Shown: positions 52,401-61,579 of the stretch, one piece after another
Numbering within the stretch: position 1 is the first letter of the stretch
How the letters are laid out: each line of letters starts with the position of its first letter
NCBI RefSeq assembly: GCF_026017845.1
Contig: NZ_CP100416.1
Coordinates: 7,125,749-7,189,748 of the forward strand
Direction: 5' to 3'
DNA length: 64,000 nucleotides
From: Amycolatopsis mediterranei
GTDB lineage: Bacteria; Actinomycetota; Actinomycetes; Mycobacteriales; Pseudonocardiaceae
Position numbers and translations under genes: made by a program
Notes under the pieces: generated by a model
Told to the model about the DNA's origin: nothing
What the model saw: only the letters and a program-made list of their open reading frames with translations
Databases searched by the model: none

Positions 52401-53722
52401 GCGGCGAACCACAGCTGCCCGGCGATGGCGCCGTCGTCGGTGGGGGTCAGCTCGAACTCGAGGTCGAACCGGGCCTTGCCGGTGTCGAGGGTGAGGATGT
52501 CCACGGTGAGGCCGGGCACCCGCAGCTCGTGCCACGGTGTGTTGTGCAGCCCCAGCATGTGCCGGATGAGCGGGGTGTGCGCGCTGGCCTCCCGCTCGGG
52601 GTTGATCTCCTCGATGATCTTCTCGAACGGCACGTCCTGGTGGGCGTACCCGTCCACCGCCTCCTGGCGGCAGCGCCGCAGCAGGTCGAGGAAGGTCGGC
52701 TCGCCGGTCAGCTCGACCCGCATCGGCAGGGTGTTGACGAAGCTGCCGACCATCGACTCGATCTCGCTCCGATTGCGGTTGGCCACCGGCACGCCGACCA
52801 CCAGGTCCTGCTGCCCGGTCCACCGGGAGAGCACGGCGGACACCCCGGCGAGCAGCACCATGAACAGCGTCGCCCGCTCGGACTCGCCGAGCGCCGTGAG
52901 GCCGCCGACCAGCCCGGCGGGGATGTGCACCTCGCACATGCCGCCGTCCCAGCTGCGGTCCGCGACCCGCAGGCGGCCGGTGGGCAGGTCGAGGGCGTGC
53001 GCGCCGGTGAGCCGCGCCCGCCAGTACTCGAGGTGCTCGTCGAGCGCCCCGGTGGCCTGCCAGTCCTGCTGCCACAGGGCGAAGTCGCCGTAGTGCAGCT
53101 CCGGTTCGGCCAGCGCGGGCGGCCGGTCCGCGGCGTAGGCGTCGTACAGGGAAGCGAGCTCCTGCAGCAGGATGCCGAGCGACCAGCCGTCGGTGGCGAT
53201 GTGGTGCTGGCTGAGCAGCAGGAGGTGCTCGTCGTCGGCGACCCGCAGCAGGGTCGGCCGCAGCAGCAGGTCCTTCGTCAGGTCGAACGGGCGGTCCACC
53301 TCGTCGGAGTAGCGGGCGCGCACCGCCTCGTCGCGCACGGCCGGGTCGAGCTCGCGCAGGTCGACGACCGGCATCGGGACCGGACCGGGCGGGTTGACCC
53401 GCTGGACCGACGTGCCGGCGTCGACCAGGTGGAACGTCGAGCGCAGCACCTCGTGCCGTCGCACCAGTTCGTCGACGCAGCGCTGCAGGACCGCCGGGTC
53501 GGTGTGCCCGCGCAGGGTGGCCGCGCCGACGATGTTGTACATCGTGGAGGCCGGCTGCAGGCGGTGGAAGAACCACATGCGCTCCTGGGCGAACGACAGC
53601 GGCAGCGCCGACCGGTCGCCCCCGCGCGCCACGATCGGGGACTCCCCGCGGTCGACGCCCTCCTCGTCGAGCATCCGGTCCAGGAGCCTGCGCTGCTCCG
53701 GACTGAGCCAGTCGTTCCCCAT
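49409..53722 (-). CDS. NRPS C-A*-MT*-PCP with degenerate adenylation and methyltransferase domains
   Basis: 1437 residues. C domain (about 40-475) is intact: LSFAQERMWFFHRL, HHIATDGWS at 173-181, GSFVNTLPMRVEL. The A-like region (about 485-860) has lost core A3 (AVCLRSRGGTLTTHS near 620 where YTSGTTGxPKG belongs) and the A5 YGPTE signature (NLYSLAEAG); TGDRARW survives. Inserted at about 880-1190 is an NRPS-type methyltransferase-like domain (TGWRSPDSGAV; RRVLEIGCRNGQLL near 929; RATRPGGTVFVSDV) whose GxGxG SAM loop reads GCRNG. The PCP is intact (LGGHSLMGALV, Ser about 1355) and is followed by a basic tail. Adenylation appears impossible; methylation is doubtful. Start ATG 53722 with AAGGTGG eleven bases upstream. 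First gene of the leftward operon. Confidence 0.9.
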   Translation of the reverse strand: MGNDWLSPEQRRLLDRMLDEEGVDRGESPIVARGGDRSALPLSFAQERMWFFHRLQPASTMYNIVGAATLRGHTDPAVLQRCVDELVRRHEVLRSTFHLVDAGTSVQRVNPPGPVPMPVVDLRELDPAVRDEAVRARYSDEVDRPFDLTKDLLLRPTLLRVADDEHLLLLSQHHIATDGWSLGILLQELASLYDAYAADRPPALAEPELHYGDFALWQQDWQATGALDEHLEYWRARLTGAHALDLPTGRLRVADRSWDGGMCEVHIPAGLVGGLTALGESERATLFMVLLAGVSAVLSRWTGQQDLVVGVPVANRNRSEIESMVGSFVNTLPMRVELTGEPTFLDLLRRCRQEAVDGYAHQDVPFEKIIEEINPEREASAHTPLIRHMLGLHNTPWHELRVPGLTVDILTLDTGKARFDLEFELTPTDDGAIAGQLWFAADIMDEPYVRRLLDSVYAVLAAAVADPETPVWRLPLMAAPADLPAAEIPDAPVALPADVVLGDQVLTQAEFTARVTGLAHDLRANHCVTDGSVVALCLPHTAELAVALHAVLAAGAVALPLDPALTRAELTAAIAEAAPKRVLTTAALVEVLGDAAVDVATLGSSVTDPLPPPASDAPAVCLRSRGGTLTTHSHAELAARVRALAARFPAATVAVSPGVSPDLLVTALWWPVVAGGAVVVGKSGGTADLVLTNPARLSTLDTPARRVLSTGEPLWPDAVAAFARAFPGTELVNLYSLAEAGPVAAHVVDPAAPAPSGRIPAGSPLGARPQVRDERGEPVPDGVAGDLHVFAAGVLVPTGDRARWNVRGELEVLGKPAGRTWVAGRPAELGDVVAELTAHPAVSRAHLSRTESGELIAHVVPRTAPQAGADGGRERFVQDYLARDPESDPLLNLTGWRSPDSGAVLPAAALREWLDGGVRHILDAGPRRVLEIGCRNGQLLFKLAPRCNAYRATELSGRARRSIERQRDRLAAKAGVVELADLPPDDLTGLGGDFDTVVVNGLAGYCPGPGYLERVLAEAVRATRPGGTVFVSDVADLTAREAAHLAAEAARVPAGAPAARLREAVAHRAATTGGLALHPDWFREAAARLPGVRDVAVLRRVGTHPSELTRFRFDVVLHVALDDPLPPVREAAWADVTTDGLAEFLAVAPDLVVLHGIPVAGLTGVAAALDRLATADTAGEVRRVLDDPEPGVDPAEVVAAAAALGFDAAAGPAGAGFAELTVALRRQGSSAVPLSRVLAATVPAGACPGPLAADTAFAEWARTMPAVVRGWLRDRLPLNVVPASVVPVTAWPHRPDGSTETAVFTAAAGAEPEAETDTGEPRTATQKTVLNIWSDILGVDHMGINDDFFALGGHSLMGALVVDRLREEFAVDLPLGQLFQTPTVAEVAEYIDGRSSPGPDPAPEDEAPAVPIRALDRSAFRRKRPASSPSGAQERSR

Positions 53723-54050
53723 GGAGCCGAACCACCTTCGTTCCGAAAGAGATCCGCACGTCCCGCGCACGAATACGGTGTCGATCGTTACTGATCCGAC
53801 CCACAGCCACGGCCGAATGGCCTGGTAGCAACGGTTACTTGCCGCGCGAGGCCGGCCTGCTTTTGGCCGGATCAGTACCGGTGGCGCCCATCCTTCCGGC
53901 GCCACGGGACGGCGGTAGTCGGTGACGTCCCGGACGCCGCCGGGCCCGGGGTCGTTTCCCCGACTGGCGCCGGGAACCGCGCCGCGATGAGGCTGGCCAC
54001 GGCACCGGAGGGATCCGGCCGCCTCCGGCGCCGAGACACGAGAGGCGGAC
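53723..54050. promoter_or_regulatory. Divergent promoter region of the two NRPS operons
   Basis: 328 bp without a gene. It contains TACTGATCCG at 53789-53798 and its exact reverse complement CGGATCAGTA at 53868-53877, and a small palindrome GGCC-GAAT-GGCC at 53811-53822. Promoters for both directions must lie here; I cannot assign -35/-10 boxes with confidence. Confidence 0.5.
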
Positions 54051-55576
<1,526 letters not shown>

Positions 55577-55577
<1 letters not shown>

Positions 55578-56797
55578 TGGCCGCCACCGGGACCACTTCG
55601 AAGCGGTCGGACCCGAGGTTCTGGTACCTCTGGAGCGCCACGACCATCTCCGGTCTCGGCGACGGCGTGCGCTTCGCCGCCTTCGCGCTCTTCGCCGCGG
55701 TGCTGACCCGAGACCCCCTCCTGGTCGCCCTGGTGACGGTGGCCGGGCAGCTCCCGTGGCTGCTGGCCGGCCCGTTCACCGGGGTGGTCGTCGACCGGTT
55801 CGACCGGGTGCGGACGCTGTGGCTCTGCGAACTGGGCCGGACGGCGTTGATGGGCGCGTTCACCCTGGTCACCGTGTTCGGCGGGGTCGGCATCGCGGTC
55901 TTGGCCGGCACGGCCTTCCTGCTCAGCTGCATCGACACGCTGGCCGACAACCTGTCGCAGGCGATCACGCCGAGCGTGGCCGGGTCGCGGTCGCTGGACT
56001 CGGCCAACAGCCTGCTCTTCGGCGGGCAGATGGTCACCACCGAGTTCATCGGCACGCCCATCGCGGCGTTCCTGTTCGCCTGGGCGGCGGCCGTGCCGTT
56101 CGCCGTGGACACCGTCAGCTTCCTGCTGTCGGGGCTGCTGATCGCCGCACTGGGCCGGCGGCTGCCTCCGGTGCCGCGCGAACCGCGGACGGGGCGGCGC
56201 CCGGTGCTCACCGACACCGCCGACGCCCTGCGCCGGCTGCTGCGCCACCCGCTGCTGCGGTCGCTGTGCCTGCTCATGGGCGTGCTGAACTTCGCCATCG
56301 TCGGGGTCCTCGGCATCGCCGTCCTGTACGCGCTGGAGGTGCTGCACGTCAGCCCGGCGATGTACGGGCTGCTCATGGCGCTCATCGCGGTGGGCGGCCT
56401 GCTCGGGTTCGTGGTCACCCCGGCCCTCAGCGCGCGGATCGGCGCGCGGCGGACGCTCCTGCTGGCGTTCGCGCTCTGTCCCGCCCCGCTGCTGGTGGCC
56501 GCGCTGACCTCGGACGCCTGGGTCGCGGCACCCGCGTTGCTGCTGGTCGGGGCGGCCGCGTCGCTGGGCGGGGTGGTGAGCACGACGCTGCGGCTGCGGC
56601 TGATCCCGGCCGAGACCTACGGGCGGGTCAACGCCGCCTACCGGCTGTTCGTCAACGGCCTCGCCCCGCTCGGTGCCTTCGCCGGTGGCCTCGCCGCCCA
56701 GCAGTTCACGCTGCGGGCACCGTTCTTCGTCGCGGCGGCGGCGACGGCGGGTCTGGTCGCGTTCGGCCCTCGGCTGCTGCGCGGGCTGCGCGAGTAG
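55577..56797 (+). CDS. MFS exporter
   Basis: 406 residues, about 12 predicted spans. MFS motifs: FTGVVVDRFDRVRTLWLCEL (DRxxRR-like loop 2-3), GLLGFVVTPALSARIGARRTLLL, and PAETYGRVNAAYRLFVNG. Resembles enterobactin exporter-like MFS proteins. The ATG overlaps the A-domain stop (TGATG). Likely exports the cluster product or gives self-resistance. Confidence 0.88.
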
Positions 56798-56855
56798 CGG
56801 TTCTCCCGACTTTTCCGCCCCGGGCCGCCGTTCCAGGATCGAGGAAAACGCCGCG

Positions 56856-56879
56856 ATGGTTGGAGCCGCGTCCGCATGA
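56856..56879 (+). other. Seven-codon mini-ORF coupled to the NRPS start
   Basis: An ATG at 56856 with GAGGAAAA upstream opens MVGAASA and stops at 56879, overlapping the NRPS start at 56876 (ATGA). It could couple translation into the large gene, or be incidental. Confidence 0.35.
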
Positions 56880-59800
56880 CTGTGACTTTCAAGCCGGTGT
56901 CGTCCCCGCCGGCCGCCGGCGAGGTCCGGTCCGTTCCCGAGGCGACCCTGCCGCAACTCTTCGAAGCCGCCGTGCGGGCGCACCCGACGGCTCCCGCCCT
57001 GCTCAGCGACGAGACGGGCGTCCTCACCTTCGCGGAGCTGAACGCGAAGGCGAACCGGCTCGCGCACCTGCTGATCGGCCTGGGCGCCGGGCCGGAGCGG
57101 GTCGTGGGGGTGGCGCTGCCCCGGTCACCGGACGCGGTCGTCGCGCTCGTGGCGGTGCTGAAGGCGGGCGCGGTCTACCTGCCGCTGAACCCGGACTACC
57201 CGGCGGAACGCCTGGCCGCGATGGTCGCCGACGCCGACCCGGTCACCGTGCTCACCGCGGCCGGCGTCGGCTTCGGCTCCGCCCCGGCGCTCGAGTGGGA
57301 CAGCCTCGCGCTCGGGGACTTCCCGGACACCGACCCGGCCGACGCCGACCGGATCGCCCCGCTGGACCCGGCGCACCCGCTGTACCTGATCTACACCTCC
57401 GGCTCGACCGGCGTCCCCAAGGGCGTCGCGATGCCCGCCGCGAGCCTGGTCAACCTGCTGGCCTGGCACGCCGGCCGGTTCGCCGTCGGGCCGGGCACGC
57501 GCACGGCCAACCTGTCCGCCATCGGGTTCGACTTCGCCATGCACGAGATCCTCTCCGCCCTGGTGCACGCCAAGTGCCTGGTCGTGCCGGCCGAGGACGT
57601 CCGCACCGACCCGATCCGGCTGGCCCGCTGGCTCGACCGGCACCGGGTGCACCAGGTGTTCCTGCCGAACGTGCTCATCGAGTCCCTCTGCGAGGCGGCG
57701 GGCGTGGCCGGGGTCGCACTGGCCGACCTGCGCGACATCATCCAGTCCGGCGAACCCCTGGTCCTCGGCGAGACGCTGCGCGGCTTCCTCCGCACCCACC
57801 CCGGGCTGCGGGTCCACAACCACTACGGCGCCACCGAAATGCAGGACGCGACCGCGTGGTCCTCCGGCCGGACCGAGGTGCCGACCATCGGCACTCCACT
57901 GTGGAACGTCCGGGTCCACGTGCTGGACGACGACCTGCGGCCGGTGCCGGACGGCGAGCCGGGCGACCTCTACGTCGCGGGCGCGGGCCTGGCCCGCGGC
58001 TACCTGGGACGGCCCGGGCTGACCGCGGAACGCTACCTGCCCGACCCGTTCGGCGCGCCGGGGCAGCGGATGTACCGCACCGGCGACCTGGCGCGGTGGA
58101 ACGCCGACGGTGAGCTGGAATGCCTGGGGCGCCAGGACAACCAGGTCAAGATCAACGGGTTCCGGGTGGAGCTGGGCGAGATCGCGACCCGGCTGCGGAC
58201 GCTGCCGGGCGTGCGGCAGGCCCTGGTGCTGCCCCGGCCGGCGGCCAGCGGCGGCAAGCAGCTCGTGGCCTACGTGGTCGGCGCGGACCTCGACGTCGTG
58301 GCGATCCGAGGCGAGCTGGCGCGGACGCTGCCCGCGCACATGGTGCCCGCCGCGGTGCTGGCGCTGCCGGAACTGCCGGTCGCCCCGAACGGCAAGGTGG
58401 ACCTGAAAGCATTGCCGTCACCCGCATTCGCGACCGGGCGCGCCGAAGCGGAGACCCCGGAGCAGCAGACGCTGGTGGACGCCTTCGCCGCGGCGCTCGG
58501 CGTCCCCGCCGGGGTGGACGACGACTTCCTCGCCCTCGGCGGTGACAGCCTCGGCGCGGTGCGGCTGGTGGTCCTGGCCCGGCGCGCCGGGCTGGCGCTC
58601 GACACCCGGCAGGTGTTCGAGCTGGGCACCCCGCGCAAGCTCGCCGCCGCCGCGGCGGGCGCGGCGGCCCCGGCGATCCCGGTGCGGCCGCTGGTGGCCC
58701 TGCACCACCACCAGCTCAACCGGCTGCGGGCGGTCCACCCGGACCTGACGGAGATCCTGCCGGTGACCCCGGTGCAGCAGGGGTTCCTGTTCCACCGCCT
58801 GCAGGAAACCGACAGCTACACCGAGCAGCTGCGGCTCGAGCTGACCGGCCCGGTGGACGCGCGGGCGCTGCGTACCGCGGCCACTTCGGTGCTGCGTCGG
58901 CACGCTCCGCTGCGGGCGGCGTTCGAAGTCGCCGGCCTCCCGGAACCCTTGCAGATCATCGTGGGCGAACTCGAGGCGCCGTGGCGGGAGACCGACCTGA
59001 GCGCGCTCGACCCGGCCGAAGCGCGGGCCCGGGCGGACGTCCTGGCCGCCCGGAGCCAGGCCACCCCGTTCGACGTGCGCACGCCCCCGCTCCTGCGCCT
59101 GCACCTCGTCCACCTCCCGGGTGGGGCCGCCCACCTCCTCCTCGACTACCACCACCTCCTGCTCGACGGCTGGTCGGTGACGCTCCTGGTGCGCGAACTC
59201 CTGACGCCCCAGGAGACTCCGGCGCCACCCCTGCGTGACTGGTTCCGCGTCCTGCGCGCCAGGGACCGGGAGGCGGCGGCCGCGGCCTGGCAGTCCACAT
59301 TGGACGGCATCACCCCGACCGTGCTCGCCGCGCCCTCGACCGGCTCGTCCGAGTCGGCGCACCACGTCTTCGACCTGCCCGCCCCGGTGACGGGCCGCCT
59401 GGTGGAGCTGGCGAGGACCGATCGGCTGACGTTGAACACGATCGTGGTGGCGCTCTGGGGCGTCGTCCTGGCCGCCGAGACCGGCGGGCGGCCGGCGGTG
59501 TTCGGGACGACGGTGTCCGGGCGGATGGCCGACGTGCCCGAGGTGGAGAACCTGGTCGCGATGCTGGTCAACACCGTGCCCGTGGTGGTGAAGGTGGCTC
59601 CGGGCGAACCGGCGCGGGCGTTCCTGCGGCGGGTGCGGGCCGAGCAGCTCGCCCTGGCCCCGCACGAGCACCTCGGCCTCGGCACGATCCGGCGCCTGGC
59701 GTCCTGGGACGCGGAGTTCGACACGCTGCTGGTGTTCGAGAACCCCGACCTGCTGCTCGACGACCCGCGGATCGCCGACGTGCGGCACAGCGACGACACG

Positions 59801-59965
59801 CACTACGCGCTGAGCCTGCTGGTCACCCCGGGGGAAACGCTGCGGATCGCCTTCACCTACCGGCCCCACCTCATCCCGGAGACCCGGGTCCGCCGCCTGG
59901 CGGACGCGCTGACCGCACACCTGACCGCGGTCGCCGAAGACGGGGAGAAGCCGGTAGGTACCTGA
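56876..59965 (+). CDS. NRPS A-PCP-C
   Basis: 1029 residues. A domain (about 20-515): LIYTSGSTGVPKG near 171, HNHYGATEMQDA, YRTGDLARW, NGKVDLKAL near 504. Hand-aligned specificity residues D-F-H-V-I-S-H-D-A-K match no code I know; substrate unassigned. PCP Ser in LGGDSLGAVRL near 555. The terminal C domain opens ILPVTPVQQGFLFHRLQ and carries YHHLLLDGWS near 758, features of DCL or dual-type domains, although no epimerase is attached. Module ends in a C domain, so it must pass the chain to a PCP on another protein. Converges with the ATP-grasp gene four bases downstream. Confidence 0.9.
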   Translation: MTVTFKPVSSPPAAGEVRSVPEATLPQLFEAAVRAHPTAPALLSDETGVLTFAELNAKANRLAHLLIGLGAGPERVVGVALPRSPDAVVALVAVLKAGAVYLPLNPDYPAERLAAMVADADPVTVLTAAGVGFGSAPALEWDSLALGDFPDTDPADADRIAPLDPAHPLYLIYTSGSTGVPKGVAMPAASLVNLLAWHAGRFAVGPGTRTANLSAIGFDFAMHEILSALVHAKCLVVPAEDVRTDPIRLARWLDRHRVHQVFLPNVLIESLCEAAGVAGVALADLRDIIQSGEPLVLGETLRGFLRTHPGLRVHNHYGATEMQDATAWSSGRTEVPTIGTPLWNVRVHVLDDDLRPVPDGEPGDLYVAGAGLARGYLGRPGLTAERYLPDPFGAPGQRMYRTGDLARWNADGELECLGRQDNQVKINGFRVELGEIATRLRTLPGVRQALVLPRPAASGGKQLVAYVVGADLDVVAIRGELARTLPAHMVPAAVLALPELPVAPNGKVDLKALPSPAFATGRAEAETPEQQTLVDAFAAALGVPAGVDDDFLALGGDSLGAVRLVVLARRAGLALDTRQVFELGTPRKLAAAAAGAAAPAIPVRPLVALHHHQLNRLRAVHPDLTEILPVTPVQQGFLFHRLQETDSYTEQLRLELTGPVDARALRTAATSVLRRHAPLRAAFEVAGLPEPLQIIVGELEAPWRETDLSALDPAEARARADVLAARSQATPFDVRTPPLLRLHLVHLPGGAAHLLLDYHHLLLDGWSVTLLVRELLTPQETPAPPLRDWFRVLRARDREAAAAAWQSTLDGITPTVLAAPSTGSSESAHHVFDLPAPVTGRLVELARTDRLTLNTIVVALWGVVLAAETGGRPAVFGTTVSGRMADVPEVENLVAMLVNTVPVVVKVAPGEPARAFLRRVRAEQLALAPHEHLGLGTIRRLASWDAEFDTLLVFENPDLLLDDPRIADVRHSDDTHYALSLLVTPGETLRIAFTYRPHLIPETRVRRLADALTAHLTAVAEDGEKPVGT

Positions 59966-59969
59966 GGCG

Positions 59970-61364
59970 TCACCCCGCCAAGGTCGACCGGGCCGTGATC
60001 TCGCCGAACGACCGCAGGTCCGGCACCCCGAACTGCTCCGCCAGGGCCGCCGTCACCGGGCCCAGTGCCCCGTCGTGCGGCACCGGCGCGGCCACTCCGG
60101 ACGCCCCGAGGATCCACACTCCGCCGCACTGCGGCCGGTACTCGACCACGCACTCCACCGACGAGCCGCCCACCGGCACCGCCACCCTCGTGGTCGACAC
60201 CCCGCCCGCCGGCGTGAGATCCGTTCCCGGCACCTCGATCCACAGCGACGCCGACGGCGTGTCGCGGACGACCTGCCGGTAGGCCGCCTCCACGTCCTGC
60301 CACCGCGCCCCGGCGGCCTCCGGGCGGTGGTCCTGGACGGCCCGGTTGAGCAGCCGGGTCGGGAACTCCGGCCAGCCGGGCCGGACACCGATGCCCGAGA
60401 CGTGCCGCGGGTTGAGCTCGGTGGCCACGAACCCGTCCTCGCCGGACAGGCCGTCGACGCTGAACACGCCGGTGTACCCCAGCGACGCCGACAGTTCTTC
60501 CCCGACGCGGCGGGCGTAGCCGCGCAACGTCTCCGTGCGGGCGGTCGCCGGGCGCCAGGCCGTCGAGCAGCCGCCGTACACCAGCTGCCCGGTGCTCGGC
60601 CGGTGGAGGGTGATGACCTCGATCGGGTCGAAGACGGCCACGCCGTCGTCGAAGACCATGCCCATCAGGCTGCACGGGACGCCGGGGACGAAGGTGGCGA
60701 GCCGGACCCGCTTCGTGCGCACGCGCAAGGCTTCGACCGCGCGGTCCAGTTCGGCGCGGGAGCGGACCCAGCGCAGCCCCTGTGAGCTGCCCAGGACGTC
60801 CAGGCTGGTGTCGATGGCGATCATCACGCCGTGGCCGCGGTCCAGGGACACCGCGGTGGCGGCCAGGCCCGGGTCGTCGACCTCGACGATCGCGTGCGGC
60901 GGCGCGGGAATGCCGACCCGCCGCCACAGCTCGTCGATGCGGGTCTTGTCCTCCCAGCCCGCCCATTCCGGCCGCCAGTGCCCGTAGGCCGGACGCCCGC
61001 CCAGCTCGGCGAACTCGCCGTAGGTGGTGCCGAGCACCTCCCACTGCCGTGCGGGGTCGAGGCCGTCGAGCCAGTCGACGATCTCGGGCGGCTTGCTCGC
61101 GAGCCAGGCCTCGTACTGCCGGTGCGACATCGTCAGGCCGTGCTCGGCGCAGCTCCACACGTGCTCGGCGGGCGGGTCGTCCGCGCGCGGCACGGTGTTG
61201 ATGAGGACGGCCTTCAGGCGGGCGCCGGAAAGGCGCAGCTCTTCGGCGAGCGCCTTCATGCCACCGTTGAAGTGGTTCACGGCCAGCACGACGTCGCGGC
61301 CGCTCCAGCGGGCACGCATGTCGTCGATGACGCGGGTGAGGCGCTCCTTCGGCGTGCCGGTCAT
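59970..61364 (-). CDS. ATP-grasp carboxylate-amine ligase
   Basis: 464 residues. An N-terminal pre-ATP-grasp domain (VVLAVNHFNGGMKALAEEL) precedes an ATP-grasp core (EDKTRIDELWRRVGIPAPPHAIV; VRLATFVPGVPCSLMGMVF; metal-binding Glu/Asn in ATELNPRHVSGIGV). Such enzymes form amide bonds by acyl-phosphate and act as peptide ligases in several natural-product pathways. Overlaps the MbtH gene (ATGA), so it is part of the NRPS system. It may add a residue to, or cap, the peptide independently of the carrier proteins. Substrates unknown. Confidence 0.85.
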   Translation of the reverse strand: MTGTPKERLTRVIDDMRARWSGRDVVLAVNHFNGGMKALAEELRLSGARLKAVLINTVPRADDPPAEHVWSCAEHGLTMSHRQYEAWLASKPPEIVDWLDGLDPARQWEVLGTTYGEFAELGGRPAYGHWRPEWAGWEDKTRIDELWRRVGIPAPPHAIVEVDDPGLAATAVSLDRGHGVMIAIDTSLDVLGSSQGLRWVRSRAELDRAVEALRVRTKRVRLATFVPGVPCSLMGMVFDDGVAVFDPIEVITLHRPSTGQLVYGGCSTAWRPATARTETLRGYARRVGEELSASLGYTGVFSVDGLSGEDGFVATELNPRHVSGIGVRPGWPEFPTRLLNRAVQDHRPEAAGARWQDVEAAYRQVVRDTPSASLWIEVPGTDLTPAGGVSTTRVAVPVGGSSVECVVEYRPQCGGVWILGASGVAAPVPHDGALGPVTAALAEQFGVPDLRSFGEITARSTLAG

Positions 61365-61579
61365 GACGCGTCCATCCGCTGCCGCAGGCTCAGCGGCCGC
61401 ATGTCGGTCCACACCCGGTCGATGTGGGCGAGGCACTCCTCCTTGGTGCCCGAGGTGCCCTCGGCCCGCCACCCGGCCGGCACGTCGGCGTCCGCCCGCC
61501 AGATCGAGTACTGCAGCTCGTCGTTGAGCACGACCACGAAGGTCTGCTCACCGGTCTCCGTCGCGGCTGCCTCAGCCAT
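61361..61579 (-). CDS. MbtH-like protein
   Basis: 72 residues with the MbtH signature: NDELQYSIWR, VPAGWRAEGTSG, EECLAHIDRVWTDMRPLSLR. MbtH proteins bind and activate NRPS A domains. Here it directly follows a Ser-type C-A-PCP whose stop it overlaps by eight bases. Confidence 0.96.
   Translation of the reverse strand: MAEAAATETGEQTFVVVLNDELQYSIWRADADVPAGWRAEGTSGTKEECLAHIDRVWTDMRPLSLRQRMDAS

Noticed and set aside
49661..53794. 1377-codon open frame on the plus strand
   Set aside because: It is the antisense shadow of the large NRPS, with low-complexity Arg/Gly/Pro composition and no domain motifs. The minus-strand frame contains intact C and PCP motifs.
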